Assembly: GCA_002311645.1 (NCBI GenBank) | Contig: DBYW01000047.1 | Coordinates: 1 to 36,422 of the forward strand | Source: Bacteroidales bacterium UBA1176 | GTDB taxonomy: Bacteria > Bacteroidota > Bacteroidia > Bacteroidales > WCHB1-69 | Reading direction: 5' to 3' | Length of the DNA: 36,422 nt | Shown here: positions 25,457 through 33,358 of the stretch, piece after piece | How the letters are laid out: every line of letters begins with the position of its first letter | Position numbering within the stretch: position 1 is the first letter of the stretch | Translations under genes and position numbers: made by a program | Notes under the pieces: generated by a model | Database searches by the model: none | Told to the model about the DNA's origin: nothing | Seen by the model: the letters and a program-made list of their open reading frames with translations, nothing else

Positions 25457-26401
25457 TTATTTCAACGTGAAGGAACTTTCACCGAGCAGTTGGTCGTCAG
25501 TGAAAATCTGGACGATGTATTTGCCCTTGATGGCCTTGTCGTCCGACATGAGATCCCAGTTGAGCGTAACGTTTTGCGCCTTATTGTTGTAATTGACGAC
25601 TGTCTTGGAGGAATATTGGAGACGTTGGCCTTTGTGGACAAAAGAGAACGTCTCGGAGGAACCCGGGGTGAGCACCTTGCCCGTGCCCGGAATGGCGATG
25701 CGGCAGTAGACATTGACGGGACCCGGCTCGATGAGGGCATTTTCACCCAGCACGAAGGTTGTCTTGATACGTTTCACTCGGGCGGCCTTGTCCGTAACCT
25801 CCTCCTGACCCTTGGCCTTGATGTTGTAGCCGGCGCTATGGATGCTGTAAGCCGTATAGACGGCAGCATTGATAATCTTGCTGGTCAGGTCCTCGTTGGA
25901 TTTCTGAATGTTGGCCTTGTCCTGACGTTCCTGCTCCAAATCTGCCTTCACCTGCGTGTTCTCGGTCTTCAACGCCTGATTTTCCTGATAAAGTTTATCC
26001 ATCTCCTGCACATACTCTTGCGAAATGTTCTGCAGGCGGGCAAGTTGCTTTTTGATTTTATTGTAGTCGGCTTGCGAGTTGATGAGGTGCTCAATCTCGG
26101 CGGCATTGGCCATGATGATGCTGTCTTTCTCGCTCAACTGCGCCGAAAGGTCGCCATACTGCGCCTTGATGCGCTCGTGTTCGGCCAACAAAGCGTCAAG
26201 TTCGACCTGCAACTCGTTGTTGGAGGTCTCCATCTTAACATATTCTTTGTTCATCACCGGCTTGGCGAAAAAGCCAAAATAGAGCGTGGTGAGCAGGAAC
26301 AATCCTGCAAGGGCACCCAATATGATGACCCATTTTTTCAACGGATTGGTTTCCGGAGTTTGATTCTCTGTGCTTCTTGAATAATTACTCGTGGTTTCCA
26401 T
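25457..26401 (-). CDS. Membrane-anchored coiled-coil protein, unknown function
   Basis: 314 residues: a short Ser/Thr/Asn-rich cytosolic N-terminus, one membrane span at about 25-46 (VIILGALAGLFLLTTLYFGFFA), a long coiled coil from about 55 to 175 (heptad-like LQVELDALLAEHERIKAQYGDLSAQLSEKD and onward) and a C-terminal beta-rich domain from about 180 (NAAVYTAYSIHSAGYNIKAKG to LLGESSFTLK). Proteins of this layout are encoded before nusB in Bacteroidales genomes, but I know of no assigned function. A structural or scaffold role in the envelope is inference. Confidence 0.82.
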   Translation of the reverse strand: METTSNYSRSTENQTPETNPLKKWVIILGALAGLFLLTTLYFGFFAKPVMNKEYVKMETSNNELQVELDALLAEHERIKAQYGDLSAQLSEKDSIIMANAAEIEHLINSQADYNKIKKQLARLQNISQEYVQEMDKLYQENQALKTENTQVKADLEQERQDKANIQKSNEDLTSKIINAAVYTAYSIHSAGYNIKAKGQEEVTDKAARVKRIKTTFVLGENALIEPGPVNVYCRIAIPGTGKVLTPGSSETFSFVHKGQRLQYSSKTVVNYNNKAQNVTLNWDLMSDDKAIKGKYIVQIFTDDQLLGESSFTLK

Positions 26402-26468
26402 TATGATGTGTTTTTAATTTTTCAGGATTTACAATAACGATTTTGAGACATTAAAATTGTTTTTCACA

Positions 26469-28115
26469 CTATTTTGTCAACAAATAGTCGCGCAATTCCT
26501 TGGGTACATAAAAAGTTTTGTTGACGGGAAAATAGATAATGACGGAAGACAAATCGCGCTTTTGCTTGTTGACAGTCACGAAATTGGTGTAACTGTCGGC
26601 GACAAGTACGTTTTTCTTGTTTTTGACAGTCAACCGATATTCGTATGGGCCAAGGCTGTCGACCGTGCAGACAAATCCGTCGAAAACTTCGCGATAGTCG
26701 GCAAAATTGTCGCGCGTGAGCTTTTCGATCGCATCGTCGGCAAGGCCCATCTGGCCACGGATATACTCATGGATTTCTATGTTCGTGTGGACACCGCGCA
26801 TCTCACGCCCCTGCGGATGATACATGGCCGTAAAGACATCTTCCGCCGTATGGCCGAATGTGGTGAACCCAAAATAGGTACGGCCATAAATCACCTGCGA
26901 CAACATCTTGGTGAGCGACAGGTTGTTCTTGCGCTGTTCCTTGTCGATGGGCGATTTCTTGTAGTCCTTGGCTGTCTGCAAATACTCGATTTCAGCATCT
27001 TGAATGTCGATGTCAAAATACTCCTTGAAAAGAGCGGGCCATTGGGAGGTTTCCACCTCTTTCATCTTGGAAGACATGGTGGCCGTGGAGATCCTGTACG
27101 CATCGAGCGGCTCCATGATTTGCTGGAGCGAGAGCTTGTCGTAACCGTGGTTGGACTTGGCATTGCCGATGGTGAGCGCACTGTTGCCGTGATCGGGAAG
27201 CACCACGATAAGGGTGTGGCCGTCCTTTTCGGCAAACTGCTGGGCCACATGGAAGGCATTGTCGAATGCGATGAAGTCGAGAATCGCGGACTTGGCGTCG
27301 TTGTCGTGGGCGGCCCAGTCCACCTTGCTGCCCTCAATCATCAGGAAGAATCCGTCAGGGTCGGGAGAGAGTAGTTCAAGGGCTTTTTGCGTCATTTCAG
27401 CCAAGGATGGGGTTGTCTCAGGGTCGCGTTCCAAGTCGTAGGGCATGGAATAACGTCCGTACAACGCCCACATCGGTGCCTTGTGGCACTGCTTCATCCC
27501 GGCATAGTCGTTATAATAGAGGGAGTAGCCATTCTCCTTGAGGAACAGCGAGTCGCTCGGGCGCACGCAGGCGGTGCCGCCGCCAATGAGCACGTCCACT
27601 TTGTTATGTACAACTTGCGGTGCTATAATGCCATACTTACCCCTGTCATAGGAGTGCGCGGCACAGTCGGCGGGCGTGGCGTGCGGAAACTCGCACGTTA
27701 CCACCAGGCCGGTGGACTTGCCCTGCAAGCGTTTGGCCGCCTCCAGCAAAGTGGTCAGCGGCTGGTAGGCGCGTGCGGCATCCACGGGCACCAAGTCGTG
27801 ATCCGTCTTCACCGGATACGTGGATACAAAGCCCGTCTGGGAAGGATAGCCCGTCATGTAGCAGGAGGTGGTGGGGGCGGAATCCCCAATCGGCGCGTCC
27901 GAGGAGTAGGTACGCGTCAATCCCGTGACAAATGCGTCCAAATAAAGGTAATTCTCGGAAGGATTGTGATAGGTTTTGTACCAACGAGCTGCGGAAAGCA
28001 GGCTGGTTGAGGTGCCGTCGGTAATCATCAGGATGACATTTTTGATGTCACCCGTTTGCGCAAAAGATGCTAACGCAAACATTACCAACATATTAAAAAG
28101 AACAAATCTTTTCAT
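26469..28115 (-). CDS. Alkaline phosphatase, exported
   Basis: 548 residues with signal peptide MKRFVLFNMLVMFALASFAQ. Periplasmic phosphomonoesterase of the PhoA superfamily. Metal site Asp33 (LMITDGT), nucleophile S79 in the GDSAPTTSCYMTG motif (D78-S79-A80, matching D101-S102-A103 of E. coli PhoA), then EGSKVDWAAHDNDA and LPDHGNSAL for the remaining zinc ligands. The region after about residue 380 is longer than in E. coli and carries KSPIDKEQRKNNLS and GFTTFGHTAEDV. Its own -7 box is 23 nt upstream of the ATG. No Pho-box was identified. The symbol is left blank because Bacteroidales hold several paralogues. Confidence 0.94.
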   Translation of the reverse strand: MKRFVLFNMLVMFALASFAQTGDIKNVILMITDGTSTSLLSAARWYKTYHNPSENYLYLDAFVTGLTRTYSSDAPIGDSAPTTSCYMTGYPSQTGFVSTYPVKTDHDLVPVDAARAYQPLTTLLEAAKRLQGKSTGLVVTCEFPHATPADCAAHSYDRGKYGIIAPQVVHNKVDVLIGGGTACVRPSDSLFLKENGYSLYYNDYAGMKQCHKAPMWALYGRYSMPYDLERDPETTPSLAEMTQKALELLSPDPDGFFLMIEGSKVDWAAHDNDAKSAILDFIAFDNAFHVAQQFAEKDGHTLIVVLPDHGNSALTIGNAKSNHGYDKLSLQQIMEPLDAYRISTATMSSKMKEVETSQWPALFKEYFDIDIQDAEIEYLQTAKDYKKSPIDKEQRKNNLSLTKMLSQVIYGRTYFGFTTFGHTAEDVFTAMYHPQGREMRGVHTNIEIHEYIRGQMGLADDAIEKLTRDNFADYREVFDGFVCTVDSLGPYEYRLTVKNKKNVLVADSYTNFVTVNKQKRDLSSVIIYFPVNKTFYVPKELRDYLLTK

Positions 28116-28138
28116 TTCCTTTTGTCTTTAAAACCGTG

Positions 28139-28146
28139 CAAATGTA
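28139..28146 (-). promoter_or_regulatory. -7 box (TACATTTG) for the alkaline phosphatase gene
   Basis: The minus strand reads TACATTTGCACGG 23 nt before the ATG at 28115. It is 40 nt from the palindromic repeat at 28187-28214 and divergent from the Nif3-like gene promoter. Confidence 0.65.
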
Positions 28147-28186
28147 CACAAATTTTAAACATACACAGACATGATGTATTTCCCGT

Positions 28187-28214
28187 GTAGAGACGGGGCG
28201 CGCCCCGTCTCTAC
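28187..28214. repeat. 28-bp perfect palindromic repeat, copy 2
   Basis: A perfect 14+14 palindrome with half-site GTAGAGACGGGGCG. Its outer 9 bases match the arms of the copy at 5267-5294. It lies between divergent promoters (28139-28146 minus, 28245-28252 plus), with no T-tract on either side, so it is not a simple terminator. A REP-like or protein-binding element is inferred. Confidence 0.9.
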
Positions 28215-28244
28215 GAATAAACATTATGAGAAGTACAAAATTTG

Positions 28245-28252
28245 TATTTTTG
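28245..28252 (+). promoter_or_regulatory. -7 box (TATTTTTG) for Nif3-like and zinc-ribbon genes
   Basis: TATTTTTGCACC lies 22 nt before the ATG at 28275. The box rules out the longer upstream reading of the gene. Confidence 0.7.
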
Positions 28253-28274
28253 CACCTCAAAAAAAAGAGAAATT

Positions 28275-29066
28275 ATGAAGATTGTTGACGTAACCCATTA
28301 TTTGGAGGAAAAATTTCCCTTGCGTTTGCAGGAGGATTTTGACAACTGCGGCGTGCAATGCGGCGACGTGGAGCAGGAAATCACGGGCGCGCTGGTCTGT
28401 TTCGAGATGTCCGACAAGGTCATCGAAGAGGCCATCGAGTTGGGTGCCAACTTGGTGATTTCGCACCACCCGCTGATGTTGCGTCGCGGCATTTGCAAAA
28501 TCGAGCCCAAGGACCGCGTGGGCAAAATCATCTGCAAGGCACTGCGCCACGACCTGGTGCTCTACTCTATGCACACCAACATCGACAGCGTGGAGGGCGG
28601 AGGCAACGATGCCTTCGCGGAACGTCTCGGACTGGAAAACGTCGAGGTGCTGGTCGCCAACGAGAGCGGCCTGCCTGGACAGAATGGCTTGGGGCGCGTG
28701 GGCACACTGCCCGCCGCGATGCCCGCCACGGACTTCCTGCATTACGTCAAAGAACGCATGGGGCTGCAGACGTTGCGCTACTATGGGGACATGACGCGTC
28801 CCATACAGCGCGTGGCCCTGTGCGGGGGCGGCGGATCCTCTTTCATCGAAAACGCCCTCGCCGCCGGAGCCGACGCCTACGTCACCGGCGACATCAAATA
28901 CCACGACTTCTTCCGCGCCAACCGACAGATGCTCATCGCCGACATCGGACACTATGAAGGCGAATACTTTATCAAGGAAATTATTTATAAGGCACTTAAA
29001 GAAAAATTTGCTACCTTTGCCGCCTCAATTTCCAAAAGTGACATTTTGGAAATAATGTATTTATAA
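28275..29066 (+). CDS. Nif3-like dinuclear metal centre protein
   Basis: 263 residues of the NIF3/YbgI/YqfO family (GTP cyclohydrolase I type 2-like), hexameric proteins with a di-metal site. Likely ligands are in ISHHPLML (H64/H65), MHTNIDSVEGGGNDAFAERLG (D104) and DIGHYEGEYF (H226, E230). This is the short form lacking the PII-like insertion seen in longer relatives of about 370 residues. The biochemical role is not settled. The zinc-ribbon gene follows by 32 nt, a pairing conserved in Bacteroidota. Confidence 0.92.
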   Translation: MKIVDVTHYLEEKFPLRLQEDFDNCGVQCGDVEQEITGALVCFEMSDKVIEEAIELGANLVISHHPLMLRRGICKIEPKDRVGKIICKALRHDLVLYSMHTNIDSVEGGGNDAFAERLGLENVEVLVANESGLPGQNGLGRVGTLPAAMPATDFLHYVKERMGLQTLRYYGDMTRPIQRVALCGGGGSSFIENALAAGADAYVTGDIKYHDFFRANRQMLIADIGHYEGEYFIKEIIYKALKEKFATFAASISKSDILEIMYL

Positions 29067-29098
29067 TAAATTGACTATTAAAAAGTTGCATATTCCCT

Positions 29099-30169
29099 AT
29101 GGCAAAAAAGAAAGTTACTGAAGAGGAAGTTTCCACCCCCGTGGAAGAAACCGCCGTCAAAACCAAGACCACTACGACGAAAAAAGTGACCCCTAAAAAG
29201 ACGGTCGCCAAGAGTTCCACCACCAAGAAAAGCACCAAGAAAGCGGACGAAAAGTCCGTTGTGGAAAATCCTGAAGTTGTGGAGACCACCACAGTGGAAA
29301 ACGAGGAGATCACCGCCGTGGAAAAGAGCATCGAGGGTGAAGTGGATGTGGAAACCACACAGAACGGCATCATCGAGCTGAAAAAACACGTGCAGGACTC
29401 GGACCATTCCGAGGAAATCACGATTGAACAAAAACTGCTTTCCCTCTACCATCTTCAGCAAATCTGCTCCAAGATCGACGAGATTCGCGTTATCCGTGGT
29501 GAGCTGCCCGAGGAGATCCGCGACAAGGAGGATGAATGCGAAGGCAAACGCACCCGTATCTCCAAGTTCAACGACGAGATCAATATCCTCAACCAAAAGA
29601 TTTCTGATGAGAACAGAAACAAGGAAGAAGCTTCTGCCCTGATTGAAAAATACCAAGAGCAGCAGAACCACGTCCGCAACAACCGCGAATACGAATCCCT
29701 GAACAAGGAGATCGAATACCAGCAACTCGAAATATTGGGCGCCGACAAGAACAAGGGCAAGTTCGAGGCTGAAATCGCAAACAAAAAAGAACTCATAAGC
29801 GAAACCGAAGCCAAACTCGCCGAATTGGAAGAGACTCTTGCCCAGAAAAAGGCGGAATTGGATGTCATCGTTGAATCCACCCAAAAAGAGGAGGCCGAGC
29901 TTCTTGAAAAGGCCGAAGTTTTAAAGGCTTCTGTCGATGAACGCCTGCTCACCGCCTTCGAGCGCATCCGTAAGAATGCCCGCAATGGTTTGGCCATCGT
30001 CAAGATCGAGCGTGACGCTTGCGGCGGCTGCTTCAGCAAAATCCCGCCCCAACGCCAACTTGACATCGCTCTCCACAAAAAAATCATCGTCTGTGAAGCC
30101 TGCGGCCGCATTTTTATCGACGATAAGCTGGTAAGACGCGAGAAAGACCAAGAACAAGCAGGGGAATAA
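29099..30169 (+). CDS. Coiled-coil protein with C-terminal C4 zinc ribbon
   Basis: 356 residues. The N-terminal third (1-105) is a low-complexity Lys/Thr/Glu tail (TKTTTTKKVTPKKTVAKSS). A long coiled coil spans about 110-290 and includes the family-typical VRNNREYESLNKEIEYQQLEI. The C-terminus has a C4 zinc ribbon with C308, C311, C332 and C335 (DACGGCFSKIPP, VCEACGRI). This is the zf-RING_7-type zinc ribbon family found after Nif3-like genes in many bacteria. Function is unknown; nucleic-acid or ribosome association is a guess from the ribbon. Only 3 nt separate its stop from the convergent miaB stop, with no terminator between. Confidence 0.88.
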   Translation: MAKKKVTEEEVSTPVEETAVKTKTTTTKKVTPKKTVAKSSTTKKSTKKADEKSVVENPEVVETTTVENEEITAVEKSIEGEVDVETTQNGIIELKKHVQDSDHSEEITIEQKLLSLYHLQQICSKIDEIRVIRGELPEEIRDKEDECEGKRTRISKFNDEINILNQKISDENRNKEEASALIEKYQEQQNHVRNNREYESLNKEIEYQQLEILGADKNKGKFEAEIANKKELISETEAKLAELEETLAQKKAELDVIVESTQKEEAELLEKAEVLKASVDERLLTAFERIRKNARNGLAIVKIERDACGGCFSKIPPQRQLDIALHKKIIVCEACGRIFIDDKLVRREKDQEQAGE

Positions 30170-30172
30170 ATC

Positions 30173-31486
30173 CTAAATCCTGACTCCAAACAGGGTCGCG
30201 GGCGTGCAGTCCGTGACCTTTACGTCCACGTAGTCGCCGGGCTGCTCGGTGCCACGCGGGAAGATTATTACCTTGTTTTGGCTGTTGCGCCCATAGAGCT
30301 GATCCTGTGAGCGTTTGGACGTGCCTTCCACCAACACGCGGAAGATCTTGCCCATGTCGCGCTGGTTGCTGAGCATGGAAAGCTCGCCCTGCAGGGCTAT
30401 GATTTCCTCCAAGCGGCGCGTCTTTTCCTCGTCGGGCACATCGTCGGCGTAGCGCTTGGCAGAGAGAGTGCCGCCCCGCTCGGAATACTTGAACATATAG
30501 GCATACTCGTAGCCCACTTCGCGCATCACCTCCAAAGTCTGCCGGTGATCCTCTATCGTTTCACCGCAAAAACCGGCAATGATGTCGGTGGAAATGGCAC
30601 ATTCAGGCATCATCTCCTTGATTTTGCGCACACGCCCCATGTAATAATCACGGGTGTAGCTGCGGTTCATGCGCTTGAGAACGGCGTCGCTGCCCGACTG
30701 CACCGGCAAGTGGATATACTTGCATATATTATCGTAACGGGCTATTGTTTCGATCAGCTCGTCGGAAATATCCTTGGGATGGGAAGTGGCAAAGCGTACA
30801 CGCAGGTCGGGTGACATTTCGGCCACAACAGCCATAAGTTTGGCGAAGGTCATCTCGCCAGCCTCCTCCTTCCAATAGTAAGAGTTTACATTTTGTCCCA
30901 AAAGGGTCACCTCCTTGAAGCCGTCGTGGAGAAGCTGTTCCACCTCGGCGAGGATAGTCTTGGGGCTGCGGCTGCGTTCGCGCCCACGGGTGTAGGGCAC
31001 CACGCAATAGGAGCAGAAGTTGTTGCAACCGCGCATGATGGATACGAAAGCGGAGACGCCATTCACATCGTAGCGCACAGGCATGATGTTGTCGTAGGTC
31101 TCCTCCTCGGAAAGCATGACATTAAAGCGTGGCCCTGCATTTTGCGAGTCAGCAATAAGCTGTGGCAAAGAGCGGTATGCATCGGGGCCTGCAATGAAGT
31201 CGAGCACTGGTTCGGTCTGCAGGAGCTCCTCCTTCATACGCTCAGCCATGCAGCCTAAAAGTCCCACCTGCAGTCCATGATGACGACGCTTGAGGGACTC
31301 CAATTCCTGGAGACGTTTATGGATGCGTTGCTCCGCCTTCTCGCGGATGGAACAGGTGTTAATGAGGACCAAATCAGCCTTTTCTATATCGTCCGTCAAA
31401 GCGAACATGTCTTTAAGAATGGCTGCAACAACCTCACTGTCAGCGAAGTTCATCTGACAACCATACGTTTCGATGTACAACTTTTT
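30173..31486 (-). CDS. miaB: tRNA-2-methylthio-N6-dimethylallyladenosine synthase
   Basis: A 437-residue radical SAM methylthiotransferase acting on i6A37 of tRNA. The N-terminal UPF0004 domain has cluster cysteines C11, C46 and C80 (ETYGCQMN, INTCSIRE, LLGCMAER). The radical SAM motif CNNFCSYC has C155, C159 and C162. A C-terminal TRAM segment (FRVLVEGTSKRSQDQLYGRNSQNKVIIFP) binds tRNA. The ATG at 31486 gives the conserved start MKKLYIETYGCQMN. A TTG seven codons upstream lies in a promoter box and is rejected. A TACCTTTG box ends only 8 nt before the ATG, so one transcript may be nearly leaderless; a second box lies at 31592-31599. Confidence 0.96.
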   Translation of the reverse strand, partial: KKLYIETYGCQMNFADSEVVAAILKDMFALTDDIEKADLVLINTCSIREKAEQRIHKRLQELESLKRRHHGLQVGLLGCMAERMKEELLQTEPVLDFIAGPDAYRSLPQLIADSQNAGPRFNVMLSEEETYDNIMPVRYDVNGVSAFVSIMRGCNNFCSYCVVPYTRGRERSRSPKTILAEVEQLLHDGFKEVTLLGQNVNSYYWKEEAGEMTFAKLMAVVAEMSPDLRVRFATSHPKDISDELIETIARYDNICKYIHLPVQSGSDAVLKRMNRSYTRDYYMGRVRKIKEMMPECAISTDIIAGFCGETIEDHRQTLEVMREVGYEYAYMFKYSERGGTLSAKRYADDVPDEEKTRRLEEIIALQGELSMLSNQRDMGKIFRVLVEGTSKRSQDQLYGRNSQNKVIIFPRGTEQPGDYVDVKVTDCTPATLFGVRI

Positions 31487-31494
31487 CATAGATG

Positions 31495-31502
31495 CAAAGG
31501 TA
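31495..31502 (-). promoter_or_regulatory. -7 box (TACCTTTG) immediately before miaB
   Basis: The minus strand reads TACCTTTGCATC and its G is followed by only 8 nt before the miaB ATG. Start of transcription would fall about 2-5 nt before the codon. Another TACCTTTGC is at 31592-31599, inside the end of the upstream gene, and would give a normal leader of about 100 nt. Confidence 0.5.
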
Positions 31503-31579
31503 CACAAAAAATGATTATCTCATTTTTCCTCAAGTGGGGGAACATTTTCGGAATTGATTATTCATACCTACCATTATGT

Positions 31580-31969
31580 CTATTTCGAGCGCAAAGGTAA
31601 AAAAAGTTTACCAAAATCAGCCAGTTGTGCTACCAGGCCAGTAAGACCCAAGCTAACGAAGCAAAGGGCAAGAATGGCGACCACTTTGGGAAATATCGTC
31701 ATCAGGCCGCCGAAAAGCGTTGTATTCTCCATCTCTATCATCCACGCCGGACTCAACAGCGCCAGCATTATGCTGACACCTCCGGTAATGATGCCCGCGA
31801 TGAACACGAACACCAGCACCCGACGATAACGCCGTGCTTGCGCATTCTTGTACTGCTTCACGTATTCCACAGCCTCTAATTTCTTGGACAGCTGGGTCAT
31901 GTACTCCTTTGGATCACCCAGAGCAGGCTGATAACGGGCAAACAAATCTTCTAATTCCGTATCTTTCAT
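31580..31969 (-). CDS. Small membrane protein after ECF sigma factor, candidate anti-sigma
   Basis: 129 residues. A charged cytosolic N-terminus (MKDTELEDLFARYQPALGDPKEYMTQLSKKLEAVEYVKQYKNAQARRYRR) is followed by a span at about 51-75 and one or two further hydrophobic segments at about 85-117. Its ATG overlaps the sigma factor stop as ATGA, so the two are coupled. The N-terminal part could bind the sigma factor, which is the usual arrangement for membrane anti-sigma proteins, but no known anti-sigma domain is recognisable. The last codons contain a promoter-like TACCTTTG that could serve miaB. Confidence 0.78.
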   Translation of the reverse strand: MKDTELEDLFARYQPALGDPKEYMTQLSKKLEAVEYVKQYKNAQARRYRRVLVFVFIAGIITGGVSIMLALLSPAWMIEMENTTLFGGLMTIFPKVVAILALCFVSLGLTGLVAQLADFGKLFLPLRSK

Positions 31970-32445
31970 TGTCTCAATGTTTTTCTTAGTTTTTCACGTC
32001 CTCTTGACAATTGCTTTTTTACTGCCATCTGAGAATTGCCGGTAATTTTGGAAATCTCTTTCACCGAATAGCCGTTAAGGTAAAAAAGCAGAAGCGCCGA
32101 CTTCTCCTTTGCCGGCAACGTGCCGAGCGCCTCGTATAAATCCTGATATTGGAACGATTCGTCGGCAGAGAATGTGCCGGCAAACTGCACGGCTTTTTCC
32201 AAGTCCACTTCACGCCGTTTCGGCGACCGCTGATGGTCAAGGAAAGTGTTGTAGGCGATTTTGAACAGCCATGTGGAGAATTTGGCCCTTTCCATGAAAC
32301 GGTCCAAGGCGACGTAGGCCTTGATCATGGCTTCCTGCGCGATATCCTCGGCCTCCATCCTGTCGCCGCCACAAAGAGCAAGCAGGAATCTTCGCAAAGA
32401 CTCCTGCTCATCTGAAACGATGGCTATGAATTGTTCTCGCGTCAT
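31966..32445 (-). CDS. RNA polymerase ECF-type sigma factor (second module)
   Basis: 159 residues. Region 2: LRRFLLALCGGDRMEAEDIAQEAMIKAYVALDRFMERAKFSTWLFKIAYNTFLDHQRS, with the DIAQEA core-binding motif. Region 4: LGTLPAKEKSALLLFYLNGYSVKEISKITGNSQMAVKKQLSRGREKLRK, a typical helix-turn-helix. It is flanked by two membrane protein genes: one 11 nt upstream, the other overlapping downstream. The signal and regulon are unknown. Confidence 0.94.
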   Translation of the reverse strand: MTREQFIAIVSDEQESLRRFLLALCGGDRMEAEDIAQEAMIKAYVALDRFMERAKFSTWLFKIAYNTFLDHQRSPKRREVDLEKAVQFAGTFSADESFQYQDLYEALGTLPAKEKSALLLFYLNGYSVKEISKITGNSQMAVKKQLSRGREKLRKTLRQ

Positions 32446-32456
32446 CGGTGCGATCT

Positions 32457-32909
32457 TTACTGCTCTTTCAACCGTTGCTCCTCAGCCTCTATTTCGCTGC
32501 GCAACTGTTTTTTTGATACAAGATAGTGAATGAGAAATGCCACGCCCATGGCCATCATGATTCCGCCGATGAAGAGTCCGTTTTCACGGTTTCCGAAGAA
32601 CACCAGTCCGCAAAGGTGCGGGATAAGGATGGCAAGCCCCATCAGCGTCATCATACCGCCACTGAACAAGTTTTCCAACAGTTTCTGTTTGACAGTCTTA
32701 TGCGACTTGCTCGACACGTTCAACTTTTGCATCACTTCGGCGGGATCGAGGTCTGGATTTTTTTCCAAAAGTGTCATCAGAATTTCCGTTTGCTTGTCAA
32801 TTTCATGCGCTTTCCGCTTGTTCGTAATCCAAACAATCATTATCGGGAGCACCACGCAACACCCAATGACAATGATAACAATCATAATGATTCCAAAAAT
32901 ATCTTCCAT
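32457..32909 (-). CDS. Membrane protein encoded ahead of ECF sigma factor (DUF6249-like layout)
   Basis: 150 residues: a membrane span at about 5-28 (FGIIMIVIIVIGCCVVLPIMIVWI), a cytosolic segment rich in charged residues (ITNKRKAHEIDKQTEILMTLLEKNPDLDPAEVMQKL), then two spans at about 83-104 and 112-130, and a Glu-rich C-terminal helix. Layout and place ahead of an ECF sigma gene resemble DUF6249-type proteins of Bacteroidota, but I assign this only tentatively. It lies 11 nt upstream of the sigma gene and is probably co-transcribed. The 146 nt upstream, to 33055, hold no gene I can support. Confidence 0.75.
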   Translation of the reverse strand: MEDIFGIIMIVIIVIGCCVVLPIMIVWITNKRKAHEIDKQTEILMTLLEKNPDLDPAEVMQKLNVSSKSHKTVKQKLLENLFSGGMMTLMGLAILIPHLCGLVFFGNRENGLFIGGIMMAMGVAFLIHYLVSKKQLRSEIEAEEQRLKEQ

Positions 32910-33055
32910 GACTTTAATTTTTTAAGGTTATGTTTTTCCGTTATTTATCGAATCGATTCAACCGTTAAACGGATAAGGATGACAAAAGGTGACGTCTGCA
33001 TTATTTTTTTTCGACGTCCAAGCATGTGCATTAATGAATGTTTATTCTTCATTTC

Positions 33056-33251
33056 TATATCTGTTCCGTATGCACCTTTGTGTTCACCTTGCCGATGGCA
33101 TTAACAATAACATCCTGTTCTTCAATAACGTAAGTGGTCCGACGCAGACCTTTAAAAATCAGCTTCTTGCCAGCAAAATCGGTCAGTTTTACGATGTTCC
33201 CATTTTGTTAACACCCTCAAAACAAGGAGCTTTTGTTCTAAATTGTAACAT
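33056..33251 (-). pseudogene. bcp: Decayed bcp-type peroxiredoxin (thioredoxin-dependent thiol peroxidase)
   Basis: Minus strand. The ATG at 33251 opens MLQ; after a frame change come IRTKAPCFEGVN and, after a second one near 33208, NGNIVKLTDFAGKKLI. This matches the Bcp start pattern KAPDFEGVNxxGNxVKLSDFxGKKL. The frame then runs straight into FKGLRRTTYVIEEQDVIVN and GKVNTKVHTEQI and stops at TAG 33056-33058, matching the Bcp C-terminus (MGxxRTTYVIDExGVI, KVxTKxHTxQIL). About 80-90 central residues, including the peroxidatic Cys region (PGCT), are missing. So the remnant shows two frameshifts and a large internal deletion, and cannot make an active enzyme. A promoter box is still 29 nt upstream. 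Frames were read by hand. Confidence 0.85.
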
Positions 33252-33268
33252 GTTGATCGTTTTTTGTG

Positions 33269-33327
33269 TTTATCGGACGGCAAAAATACGAATAAGAATG
33301 AAAGAAAATAGTATTTTTGCCGATAAA
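33269..33327. promoter_or_regulatory. Divergent promoters forming an inverted repeat (bcp remnant / flavodoxin)
   Basis: Minus-strand -7 box TATTTTTG at 33281-33288 faces the bcp remnant, and plus-strand TATTTTTG at 33312-33319 faces the flavodoxin gene. The boxes are part of a longer inverted repeat: TTTATCGG (33269-33276), a 4-nt insert, and CAAAAATAC (33281-33289) on the left, against GTATTTTTG and CCGATAAA (33311-33327) on the right. The symmetry suggests a shared regulator or a duplicated promoter. Confidence 0.65.
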
Positions 33328-33358
33328 ACTAAAGAAAGAAAAAGTATTAAAAATCAAG

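Noticed and set aside
28187..28214. Palindrome considered as an intrinsic terminator
   Set aside because: No T-tract on either side, and it lies between divergent promoters, where no transcript needs to end.
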